This document shows positions 9,742 through 17,975 of a DNA stretch of 44,608 bases, piece by piece (positions within the stretch are counted from its first letter, which is position 1; every line of letters begins with the position of its first letter). Both the position numbers and the translations under genes were made by a program. This DNA comes from an uncultured Alphaproteobacteria bacterium. Its GTDB lineage: Bacteria; Pseudomonadota; Alphaproteobacteria; HIMB59; GCA-002718135. A model generated the notes under the pieces. It was not told where the DNA came from. It ran no database searches and saw only the letters and a program-made list of their open reading frames with translations. The stretch is from contig CACKSM010000007.1 of the NCBI GenBank assembly GCA_902602885.1, positions 1-44,608 on the forward strand, read 5' to 3'.

Positions 9742-10446
9742 TTATATTTTGAATACTGTTTCAAGTGCAACAAAAGATCTGTCATAAATTTTTTCGTTAA
9801 AATCTTCTTCTGTTTTTTCATCCCAAATATCATAATCACCAAGATACCTAGTTCTTATATCGCCAATCATTTGTTGATAATCAGCTTTATAAAAACCTGA
9901 AGGTAAAGTTCTTTCAAGATTAATTTTCTCTTCTAAATCTTCACCTCCAATTCGAAGCTCAAAGTCAATAGCTGTAAAGAATTTAGGATTATATTCTTTA
10001 GCAAATTCACGAGGCGAGAAAACATCTTTTAATTTAGTATATTTTTTGAGCTCATTTTCTCTTAAGTATCTGTGTTTGAGTATAGTTTTATCCATATCAT
10101 CAAGTCTATTTAACCAGTGTTTAGTAAAAGAAAATTGAATTAATTTATTATTATATGAATAAGATTTTATGATTGCTTCTGTTGCCGTTTCTTTTTTTCC
10201 TCCAGGGCCATCTAGTTGTAAATAATTAAATTTATTCCATATTTTATTTGTAGTACTGTTATAGCGCTCTATTACTTCTCTTTTAGCGTCCTCTAGTTTG
10301 AATTCATTGTATTTGACTTTCACATCGACAAAAAAATTTTCTATCACTAATAATTCATTATTTGAAAAGTTTCTTTTCTCTCTAGGGTAAGATTCATCTA
10401 TACCCAAATTATCAAATGACTTTTCTAAAAAACTTTTGATACTCAT
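9742..10446 (-). CDS. Orphan element cargo protein (234 aa), unknown function
   Basis: Long ORF, no family recognised. Confidence 0.6.
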   Translation of the reverse strand: MSIKSFLEKSFDNLGIDESYPREKRNFSNNELLVIENFFVDVKVKYNEFKLEDAKREVIERYNSTTNKIWNKFNYLQLDGPGGKKETATEAIIKSYSYNNKLIQFSFTKHWLNRLDDMDKTILKHRYLRENELKKYTKLKDVFSPREFAKEYNPKFFTAIDFELRIGGEDLEEKINLERTLPSGFYKADYQQMIGDIRTRYLGDYDIWDEKTEEDFNEKIYDRSFVALETVFKI

Positions 10447-10470
10447 TGATTTAATTATACTTTTAGTTTT

Positions 10471-10506
10471 TTCATCACGATTATCTTACCATCAACTAAG
10501 GAGATT
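10471..10506. repeat. Leader repeat copy A
   Basis: 30/36 identical to 11381-11416 by hand alignment. Confidence 0.75.
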
Positions 10507-10508
10507 TA

Positions 10509-10542
10509 AAAGAAGGCTCCATTAATTTGGGGCCTTTTTTAA
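10509..10542. terminator. Putative intrinsic terminator
   Basis: AAGGCTCC-ATTAATTT-GGGGCCTTTTTTAA hairpin with T-tract. Confidence 0.6.
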
Positions 10543-11408
10543 TCACTTCTGTTTAGAATTATATCAATAAAATTAAGATAAATTCCTGTTCCACAAAACT
10601 CCCAAAATCTCTCATCATAGTCTTTATACATCTCTTTTATTTTTATATTTTCTTTAACCATTTGACGACAAAGATCGTAGGTTATTCTTTCATTAAAATC
10701 CAAACTGGAGTCTGAAGGGATATCATTTAAAGCCTTGGTAATTTTGTTTTTAAATTCTTCATTGGTTATTTGTGACTCATTCCATTCTCTAATAATAGAC
10801 AACTTTTTTAATCTTGTTTCTTCGAAAATTTTCTCACATTCTTTGCGAGTTCCATTACTTGAAAATTGAGAAGATATTGAACAATCAACCTCACTTTCTT
10901 TATTTCCTATTCTTGAATTTTCGCACCATTCTTTACTTTTTCGCATTAAGCCATTTTCTTCATGGTGTTTTTTGAAATTATCTAGGTTACCATTACATAG
11001 CTCAGCATATTCACTATATAACTTTGCAACATGTTCTCTATCTTCTTTTTTCGTTATCTTATCTATATCTTTTAGGTGTTTTCTATAAGGATTTAAGTCA
11101 ATACACAGATCTCTAATTGTATATTCATCATTGCAAGCATAGTGATCGTATCTTTTTTCAAGATAAACTAAATTTTCTTCTCTTATTTTTTCAACAATAT
11201 TTATTTCTTCCTCATCACTTCTAGTTACCAAGTTCTCAACAACACTTGTACTAGTATCATAAATTTTTTCAGCTGCTTGAGAAGCTTCTTTACCTAAGTT
11301 GAGTAAACTTTCTCCAGAATAAATTAACAATAAGATAAGAAATATTAATATACCGATTACCAGACCAACAATTTCTTTCTTCATCAGTATTACCCTACCA
11401 CCAACCAA
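10539..11408 (-). CDS. Membrane-anchored Cys-rich element cargo protein, unknown function
   Basis: N-terminal TM helix (VGLVIGILIFLILLLIY) then a ~240-aa hydrophilic domain with 8 Cys; the better start is ATG at 11384 (MKKEIVGL). Confidence 0.6.
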   Translation of the reverse strand: MVGGRVILMKKEIVGLVIGILIFLILLLIYSGESLLNLGKEASQAAEKIYDTSTSVVENLVTRSDEEEINIVEKIREENLVYLEKRYDHYACNDEYTIRDLCIDLNPYRKHLKDIDKITKKEDREHVAKLYSEYAELCNGNLDNFKKHHEENGLMRKSKEWCENSRIGNKESEVDCSISSQFSSNGTRKECEKIFEETRLKKLSIIREWNESQITNEEFKNKITKALNDIPSDSSLDFNERITYDLCRQMVKENIKIKEMYKDYDERFWEFCGTGIYLNFIDIILNRSD

Positions 11409-11416
11409 GGAGATTG
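11381..11416. repeat. Leader repeat copy B
   Basis: 30/36 identical to 10471-10506. Confidence 0.75.
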
Positions 11417-11460
11417 TTAAGGGTTCTAGTCATAGTAACTAATATTTACTATAAATAATT

Positions 11461-11676
11461 GTGTTTATTATCAGATACCTGGTGCTAATTTTCTGTGTAA
11501 TGACAGCAATGCTCATGCAAACAAAGCAAAAGATAAAACAGAATAAAGTTTTAATGACTATATGTTTAGATAAAGAATTACTTAAACAATTTAAAAAAGT
11601 TGCACAAAAAGATTTGCGTAAATACTCAAATATCGTGGAAGGTAGTATTCGTAGATATGTGCAGAGTAAGATTTAA
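11461..11676 (+). CDS. Small putative ribbon-helix-helix-like DNA-binding protein
   Basis: VLMTICLDKELLKQFKKVAQKDLRKYSNIVEGSIRRYV resembles the RHH pattern (strand then two helices); start may be internal. Confidence 0.45.
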   Translation: MFIIRYLVLIFCVMTAMLMQTKQKIKQNKVLMTICLDKELLKQFKKVAQKDLRKYSNIVEGSIRRYVQSKI

Positions 11677-11677
11677 A

Positions 11678-11702
11678 TGGTGGCATCTATTAGATCCCAC
11701 CA
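11678..11702. terminator. Hairpin between convergent genes
   Basis: TGGTGG-c-ATCT-att-AGAT-c-CCACCA inverted repeat. Confidence 0.5.
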
Positions 11703-11739
11703 ATAGGAATTAATTTACTTTATTATTTTTTTTGAATTT

Positions 11740-12117
11740 TTAAAGAGTAATTACTTGATCTGGTGGATTTGATCCAAGAGCAGTGTATAATTGTGGAAAA
11801 CATCCTGCTACCACACCATCAACTAAACCTTTTGCTTTAACATCTCCACTTCCGCATTGTTCTAAAGTTCCATCAGCAAAACCTCTTCTTACAGCACACT
11901 GGTCACATACCATTAATAGCATTTTTTTTTCATTAGCAATTTTTGATAATCTCTCACCAACAGGATCTCCTTTTTTTAGACAAAAAATGTTATCGTCAAA
12001 AAAAAACATCCCAGCAACATCTACTACGTGGGAGTTTTGTTCCAGTTGTGGCAATATCATTGTAGCAAGTTGAAAAGTGCTTGCCATATTATTTCTAAAT
12101 ACATACGCGACTTTCAT
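11740..12117 (-). CDS. DsrE/DsrF-like sulfur-relay family protein
   Basis: DsrE-like fold pattern with VCDQCAVRRG cysteine motif and GVVAGCFPQLY; preceded by AAGGAG. Confidence 0.7.
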   Translation of the reverse strand: MKVAYVFRNNMASTFQLATMILPQLEQNSHVVDVAGMFFFDDNIFCLKKGDPVGERLSKIANEKKMLLMVCDQCAVRRGFADGTLEQCGSGDVKAKGLVDGVVAGCFPQLYTALGSNPPDQVITL

Positions 12118-12140
12118 ATTATCTCCTTATTTTATATTAA

Positions 12141-12162
12141 TTGTTATGTTATAACATAACAA
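12141..12162. promoter_or_regulatory. 22-bp perfect palindrome, putative operator of the DsrE-like gene
   Basis: TTGTTATGTTATAACATAACAA; overlaps a minus-strand -10 (TGTTAT) 17 bp from -35 TTGACT (plus coordinates 12179-12184). Confidence 0.7.
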
Positions 12163-12729
12163 CATCATACAATATTAAAGTCAATATAAAATTGCTTTAA
12201 ATTAGAGGGTTTTCTCAATGAGGTTTTCAGTGAATGTTCAATGAAGTTTGAATTGAAAATAAGAGACACAGAGAAGTCTTAAATACGAAATACTTCTGGT
12301 TGCGTTTATTGATGACCTTCTTCGTCTTCTTGCTATACGATTAGCATAGCAAGTATTGGAAACACAAGTGAAAATATGTTGAAAAAACGATACATGAAAA
12401 ATTATCAAAACGATCATGTTGTTCAACTTCAAGAAAAACTATTTAAAAGAAGTTAAAAGTTAAATAATCACTATCAACAAATAAGGTTTGTATATTCTTG
12501 CAAATTCATTACTTTTTTAATTACACACCCATCACAGCTATAATTGCAATTTCTCAGAATAATCATCTGCACAAACATACGTTAATATTCTCACAATTTA
12601 TTTATTTTGGTGTGTTACGTGTGAAGCAGGCAGAAAAAAAAGAAAAATAGACATGTTAGGGAGTGTGATTGCCTGTGTTGGCCTGTGTCAGTCATTGTGT
12701 CATGCACCTGTTTTAATTATTAATGTCTC

Positions 12730-13224
12730 ATGCCTACATTAATAAAACCGGGAGTGCTGGCAAAAGCATTAAATGTTACCACCAACGCATTGAGGAAACG
12801 CAGAATAAGGGACAGTGATCCATATGACTTTGTAATTGACTCTAGTACAGGAAGAGCAAATTATATTTTGGAAGAACTGCCTGAGAGTGTCCGTACAAAC
12901 GTGGAAAAGATCACGAAAAGAGGGACAAACAGATCACATGAGCAGGCGATGAAAGAGGATTGGAAATATGCAAATACATTAGGCAAGGCAAATGCCAGGC
13001 GTATAAAAATTCATGAAGATGAGGTAGCTGAAAAAGCTAAATTACAAAAAGAAAAAGAAGAAAGACATGCTCTCATGCAGAAAGCGAGACGGGATCCGCG
13101 GCGCGTGGAAAGAGATTATTGCTACTGGACTAATGCTCATGAGGTCAGCAATTATTGGGACAGTATTGAAGATTATGAACGTTACAAAAATAAAAAGAAT
13201 AAGAAATTTACCGGTTATTATTAA
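12730..13224 (+). CDS. Putative HTH DNA-binding protein
   Basis: N-terminal PGVLAKALNVTTNALRKRRIRD resembles a helix-turn-helix; charged C-terminus. Confidence 0.5.
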   Translation: MPTLIKPGVLAKALNVTTNALRKRRIRDSDPYDFVIDSSTGRANYILEELPESVRTNVEKITKRGTNRSHEQAMKEDWKYANTLGKANARRIKIHEDEVAEKAKLQKEKEERHALMQKARRDPRRVERDYCYWTNAHEVSNYWDSIEDYERYKNKKNKKFTGYY

Positions 13225-13332
13225 TCGGTGTGTGAGCCTGTGATAATCACATCATAGCTATCCATTTTATTTGCAACACATATCAAATTTTTATATAAAG
13301 GAGGTCACGCTGTACATTAAGAAAAGAGCTTT

Positions 13333-13704
13333 TTGCCAATCGGTTGCAGGTCAGGTTTCACTAAGTTAAGGCCTTTAGTGGAGTTAGAAAGGAGTCGACC
13401 CGTACTCAACACAAAAGGGGTGGCTTTAGCAGGTATGTTAAAGTTTCAGATGCGAGTGTCCTTGTCGGAAAAATCATTTTACAGAATGAAATTTATGCAC
13501 GACATTGATACTATGTACTTAACTAAAAAAGATTTAGCTAAATCCTTAAATGTTAGTCTATCTACTATTGATAGAAGATTAAAAGAATTACCTCATTACA
13601 AGTGGGGTAATAAACCACAAAGTCGTGTTGTGTTTGTTGCTAGGGAGGTAAGAGATTATTTCGACAGTAACTATTCTGTAAATAAAAAAAGGGAGAGTCA
13701 GTAA
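13333..13704 (+). CDS. Small HTH protein (AlpA/excisionase-like); true start probably 13491 or 13497
   Basis: MYLTKKDLAKSLNVSLSTIDRRLKELPHYKWG winged-HTH-like segment; upstream part of the ORF looks non-conserved. Confidence 0.6.
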   Translation: MPIGCRSGFTKLRPLVELERSRPVLNTKGVALAGMLKFQMRVSLSEKSFYRMKFMHDIDTMYLTKKDLAKSLNVSLSTIDRRLKELPHYKWGNKPQSRVVFVAREVRDYFDSNYSVNKKRESQ

Positions 13705-13720
13705 AATGATTCTCCCTTTT
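13687..13720 (+). terminator. Intrinsic terminator overlapping the 3' end of the HTH gene
   Basis: AAAAGGGAGA ... TCTCCCTTTT perfect 10-bp stem spanning the stop codon at 13702-13704. Confidence 0.75.
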
Positions 13721-13739
13721 ATAGTTTTAGGATACAACA

Positions 13740-13988
13740 ATGACTTATCAGAAAAGAAGAGACTTTAACAGTCTAAGATTACAAAACTACATAGACGTCT
13801 TACCCAAGACAAATAAATTTAAAAAGTTGCGGGAAGATTCATATTTAACAAACTGTCCATGCCATGATGATAACAATCCATCGTTAGCAATCTCACAAGG
13901 ACACAGTAGAGTAATATTTAAATGCTTTGCAGGTTGCAGTCAGCAAGAATTGCTGAATTATTTTTCTAACGAATTGAGGCAGTCATGA
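13740..13988 (+). CDS. CHC2-type zinc-finger primase subunit (stand-alone)
   Basis: NCPCHDDNNPSLAIS...VIFKCFAGCSQQELL matches the CHC2 zinc-finger pattern. Confidence 0.8.
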   Translation: MTYQKRRDFNSLRLQNYIDVLPKTNKFKKLREDSYLTNCPCHDDNNPSLAISQGHSRVIFKCFAGCSQQELLNYFSNELRQS

Positions 13989-14257
13989 CAGAGCATAAAA
14001 AAAATAAAAATCCTCATATCGATTGGTTTGGTAAAAAATTTACAAATACAAAACAGCATAATGATTTTGGTCATTGGACTGAACCAAGAGAATTAAAAAG
14101 ATCAAAAGAGGTGCGTGATCATGGATACGAAAGACCTGAGCTAGAAACTGCTGATCAAATATCCATGCACCATAAGCTGTGCAAACTGCATCGTGAGTTT
14201 TATGACAAGTACGGGTGGACACCAACATTATTAGGAGACATGTATGACAGAGATTAA
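13985..14257 (+). CDS. Hypothetical element protein
   Basis: ORF overlapping both neighbours in the replication operon. Confidence 0.5.
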   Translation: MTEHKKNKNPHIDWFGKKFTNTKQHNDFGHWTEPRELKRSKEVRDHGYERPELETADQISMHHKLCKLHREFYDKYGWTPTLLGDMYDRD

Positions 14258-16436
14258 TTATAAACCTGTCCCGTTTCCTAAAGGCGATAAACAGTATTTA
14301 CAAAAATTTAAACTGCATAAGGAGGGTAAGGATCATCATCTTTACGATACAGGTAAGGCAGGAGAAATTGCATTTGGTGTTAAATTATTTCGTAACCCAG
14401 ACACAAATAAAAAGAGTATGCCTTGTTTTTCATACTGTGCAAATAAAGGAGGTTATGAAAAGAAAAATTTATGGACTAAAGAATTCCATAAAGATAATCC
14501 AAAGTACAAAGGTAAACCATTATTTAAACGCAGTGGTTTGCTGCAAACACAAAAACCCATCATCATGGTTGAGGGTGAGGTTAAGTGTAATACTGCACAA
14601 AAATTATATGCAAATCATTTCGTTACGACATATCAAGGTGGCCGTAGTGGTTGGGGTGATCATGAATTAAAAAAATATCACACAGACTTTTCAGATCTCA
14701 AAGGTAGAGACGTAACTTTATGGCCAGATATAGATCAAGACGGAGAGGGTAAGGTTCAATTTGAAAAACTGTGCAGGGTATTAATAGATGATTTTAAAGT
14801 TAATGCTAAAATAGTTAACCTACCAGAGTTTGATGAGGTTTGTTCTCTATACAAAGAAGAATATCAAGAGGACTTTACAAAAACATCATACGATCTTGAT
14901 GATCTATTGATCTCTCATTGGTCAGAGAACCTAGATGAAATGATCTTAGATACATATGTCCCTGAGCCAAGTGTCTTGGTTGAGATACCATATTCCAATA
15001 TTGCAAAAGACATAAACAATTTAGTGTTTATAGATAATGCTCAAAACCCTGTTTATTATGACATTACAAAAAATAAATTAACAAGTGGTAAAAGTCTAAA
15101 TGAGAAATACCAAAGAGATATAAAAAATCTCAAAGGTCAGCCGCATGCTACAAAATTTTTAAATAGAAATAATTGTGCTATCGTAGACGGGTTGGCATTT
15201 AAACCAGGTGCAGATAAAATTTATAACGGGCATGGTAAGTTTGAGGGACAGAAACTATTAAATAAATATCAGTGGCCTAAGTTTGAAAAAATTGATGAGT
15301 CAGTAAACTATGAAGATGAATTATCCTTTGTCCGTGATCATATAAAAAATATTCTATGTGGTGGTAGTGAATTAGAATTTAACAGATTTGAAAATATATT
15401 TGCATCAGATTTCAGAAATCCTGAGAGAAATAGAAAATATATGGTGGTGTTAAAATCATCTAAAGGTGTAGGCAAGTCATGGTTATGGAATGTTTTATCA
15501 GAGTGTTATGGCGCTAGAAATTGTCAGCCAATAGATTTCAAGCAGCTAACAGGGCAGTACCAAGGTTGCTTAACCGAAAGCTGTTATTTATTTATTGATG
15601 AAGTAGAGAGCAGGGGATTTGAAGATAAGGACAGAAGAGCAAATCTTAAAAGGCTAGTATCTGAATCATATCACACCATAGATATGAAAATGATAAATCA
15701 TTTTACGATAAATTGTTTTTATACAATTTGGGGTTCTACTAACGAGGAGATACCATTAAAGATTGATGAAGATCCAGAAGAAGAACGTAGGCTTTATTAT
15801 TTAGAAATACCTTACGATAAAAAATATATTTATGAAAATTACGGAGAGGATTATTTTAAAAGATTATTTGGGTTCTTTGATCCAGACGTAAGAAGTCATA
15901 AGATGATGAGGAATATTCATCTGTTTTATGATTATTATCGTTACAGATTTAAAGCTGATCCTTTATTTGACATTACTACTGCACCATTAACCGAGGCTAA
16001 AGTTAGATTAGCTAAGTTAAATAGACCTGCATATTATAATTATCTTGATGAAATAATTGCACAAAAGAGAGTGCCTGCCACAAGAAAAGATTTTGTAAAT
16101 CAAAATGAATTCATGGAGGAGGTTATTGATTATGCTCATGAAGATAAATTATCTCCCATCGCACGTAATCAGTGGAAGCCTAATATGTTTGAAATCTATT
16201 TTAAGAAAAACAAAAAACATTTTTCATTACCAGAAGCAGTAAGAGGATTTGACAGAGACAATCCAAACAGGAAGCTGAGGGGACAGTGTATTCGTAACCA
16301 TGAACAGTGGAAAGCATTACAATATAACTATCCTGTCATAGAGGCACACCTTGTTGATAATTCTGTCGATACAAGCAAGCTACAACAGTTTGTAGAACAA
16401 CAAGAGCAAAATAAGGAGGCAACAAATGATAGATAA
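14244..16436 (+). CDS. TOPRIM/SF3-like primase-helicase
   Basis: TOPRIM-like IIMVEGEVKCNTA and WPDIDQDG; Walker A SSKGVGKS; Walker B CYLFIDEVES; NCFYTIWGSTNEEIPL sensor-like motif. Confidence 0.85.
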   Translation: MTEINYKPVPFPKGDKQYLQKFKLHKEGKDHHLYDTGKAGEIAFGVKLFRNPDTNKKSMPCFSYCANKGGYEKKNLWTKEFHKDNPKYKGKPLFKRSGLLQTQKPIIMVEGEVKCNTAQKLYANHFVTTYQGGRSGWGDHELKKYHTDFSDLKGRDVTLWPDIDQDGEGKVQFEKLCRVLIDDFKVNAKIVNLPEFDEVCSLYKEEYQEDFTKTSYDLDDLLISHWSENLDEMILDTYVPEPSVLVEIPYSNIAKDINNLVFIDNAQNPVYYDITKNKLTSGKSLNEKYQRDIKNLKGQPHATKFLNRNNCAIVDGLAFKPGADKIYNGHGKFEGQKLLNKYQWPKFEKIDESVNYEDELSFVRDHIKNILCGGSELEFNRFENIFASDFRNPERNRKYMVVLKSSKGVGKSWLWNVLSECYGARNCQPIDFKQLTGQYQGCLTESCYLFIDEVESRGFEDKDRRANLKRLVSESYHTIDMKMINHFTINCFYTIWGSTNEEIPLKIDEDPEEERRLYYLEIPYDKKYIYENYGEDYFKRLFGFFDPDVRSHKMMRNIHLFYDYYRYRFKADPLFDITTAPLTEAKVRLAKLNRPAYYNYLDEIIAQKRVPATRKDFVNQNEFMEEVIDYAHEDKLSPIARNQWKPNMFEIYFKKNKKHFSLPEAVRGFDRDNPNRKLRGQCIRNHEQWKALQYNYPVIEAHLVDNSVDTSKLQQFVEQQEQNKEATNDR

Positions 16437-16785
16437 GTACGATAAGGGTACGATAGATATTTTTGATCCAGAACATTGGCACCCAGCTAATAAACCAGCA
16501 AAGAAAGAAGAGCATAAAGAGCAGACAGAGAAAGTAAAAAGTCCCTATCAGATGAATAGGCAGGAACTAAGAGAGTATTATAAAAATAAAAGAGAAGAGG
16601 ATCGTGTGAAGCGTTACGTGAACAATCTGCATGCTAGTGATGAGTATGTAAGGAGGTTAGAGGATCAGCTAGTCATGACCAGAGCTTTTATAACATACAA
16701 CAAATTAGAACCAGATTTAGAAAAATATAAACAAAAGGTGCAGGAGGTTAACAATGCCACTAAAAAAGAAAAAACAAAGACGTAA
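16426..16785 (+). CDS. Hypothetical charged element protein
   Basis: ORF overlapping the primase-helicase stop; same operon. Confidence 0.55.
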   Translation: MIDKYDKGTIDIFDPEHWHPANKPAKKEEHKEQTEKVKSPYQMNRQELREYYKNKREEDRVKRYVNNLHASDEYVRRLEDQLVMTRAFITYNKLEPDLEKYKQKVQEVNNATKKEKTKT

Positions 16786-17116
16786 AGTCTTAACAAATGA
16801 TGACGTAGCATTTCTTACGAAACTAAAAGAGCATAGCTACACATGGTATCCATTTGAATACCACCAGACTTATTTTGAAGTGTTACAGGATCTTATAGAT
16901 ACGTGGCCAAAGAAATCATTTACTAAAACACAGACAGGCAAAGACTTTGTTGAGTTTGGTTATGTAGTAGGATTTTTAACGTGTCAGAAATTTCATATGG
17001 AAGTTGATGATAAGCGGCAGATAATAGATGAGTTTCTAACTTCTAATAAAGAAGAAATGATAAAACTGCGGGAGAAATATAAATTAAAAGCATTAGAACC
17101 TAATTTCGATATATAA
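16754..17116 (+). CDS. Hypothetical element protein
   Basis: ORF in the same operon, preceded by GGAGG. Confidence 0.55.
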   Translation: MPLKKKKQRRKVLTNDDVAFLTKLKEHSYTWYPFEYHQTYFEVLQDLIDTWPKKSFTKTQTGKDFVEFGYVVGFLTCQKFHMEVDDKRQIIDEFLTSNKEEMIKLREKYKLKALEPNFDI

Positions 17117-17152
17117 ATTTTAAGCCTGTAGGACTACTGCAGGCCTTAAAAT
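17117..17152. terminator. Bidirectional terminator
   Basis: ATTTTAAGCCTG ... CAGGCCTTAAAAT between convergent ORFs. Confidence 0.75.
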
Positions 17153-17409
17153 AATTTTCCCTCATTAAATAAAAAATAAATAAACATTAAGAAAAAAACA
17201 ATAGCTGCTAAAACAATAAACCACCAAAAAATTATGTAAAACCAATCCCAAAATACTCCAACAAATTTGTATCTTTGTTTTAATTTGGAATTAAACTGAT
17301 CTAAGCGACCAATTATATAAAACACAATAAATAATCCTATAGCCCATTGAATTGCTTCTATTTGAAGTAGGCCTAAAACAGTGGAGTAAATATAATCTAT
17401 TATAGGCAT
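17146..17409 (-). CDS. Small two-TM membrane protein, unknown
   Basis: Two hydrophobic segments in 87 aa. Confidence 0.5.
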   Translation of the reverse strand: MPIIDYIYSTVLGLLQIEAIQWAIGLFIVFYIIGRLDQFNSKLKQRYKFVGVFWDWFYIIFWWFIVLAAIVFFLMFIYFLFNEGKLF

Positions 17410-17826
17410 TCCAAATATTACCTCATTTTATATAAGTTTTTTATAAAAATTTTTTTTGGCTTAGGGACGTTAAAGGTATTTTTCTCAGAATTAGGGTGTA
17501 CTCGTATTGATAAGTTAGTCTGTGTTTGTCTAGATTATTGACCTTTAGTCGTTCTATACAACGACGGGTCATTTAGGGGGGTGGCATGAATATTTTTTTT
17601 TCGATCGCTGACAAAGAAACTTTTTAAGTACCTAACTAATAAATAAACAGGAACAGCTGGAGGCTGTTCCACCGGAGGTGGAGCCGAATTTTGCCCTTTA
17701 AGATTCCAAATTTGATTCTCAGGAATCGAAAACGGGTTAAGCCGAACCAAACTACCCTCGTAAAAATAGATTCAAAAACAGAATCATTTTGAGCTTTTAA
17801 AGAATCAAATAGAACCGTTTTTTTGG

Positions 17827-17848
17827 ATTCCCTATGGATTCCCTGTGG
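17827..17848 (+). repeat. Tandem 11-bp repeats (putative integrase arm sites, attR side)
   Basis: ATTCCCTATGG-ATTCCCTGTGG. Confidence 0.55.
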
Positions 17849-17975
17849 TCAACTTTTTCCTGTAATATTCTTTTATGTCGAGTGATCTCGTGTTAAAGAT
17901 TCAGTTAAGAAGTTAGGTTAACACTTAACTTTTTTAAAATGAATTTGACGAAAGGATATAAGGCGTAGGTACGTT

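Noticed and set aside
12238-12432. Minus-strand 64-aa ORF
   Set aside because: No start context or family; overlaps an intergenic inverted repeat (CTTGCTAT...ATAGCAAG); not supported as coding.
17535-17750. Pro-rich 71-aa minus-strand ORF
   Set aside because: TTG start, no family, overlaps strong hairpins and the GANTC cluster; left as uncertain rather than called.
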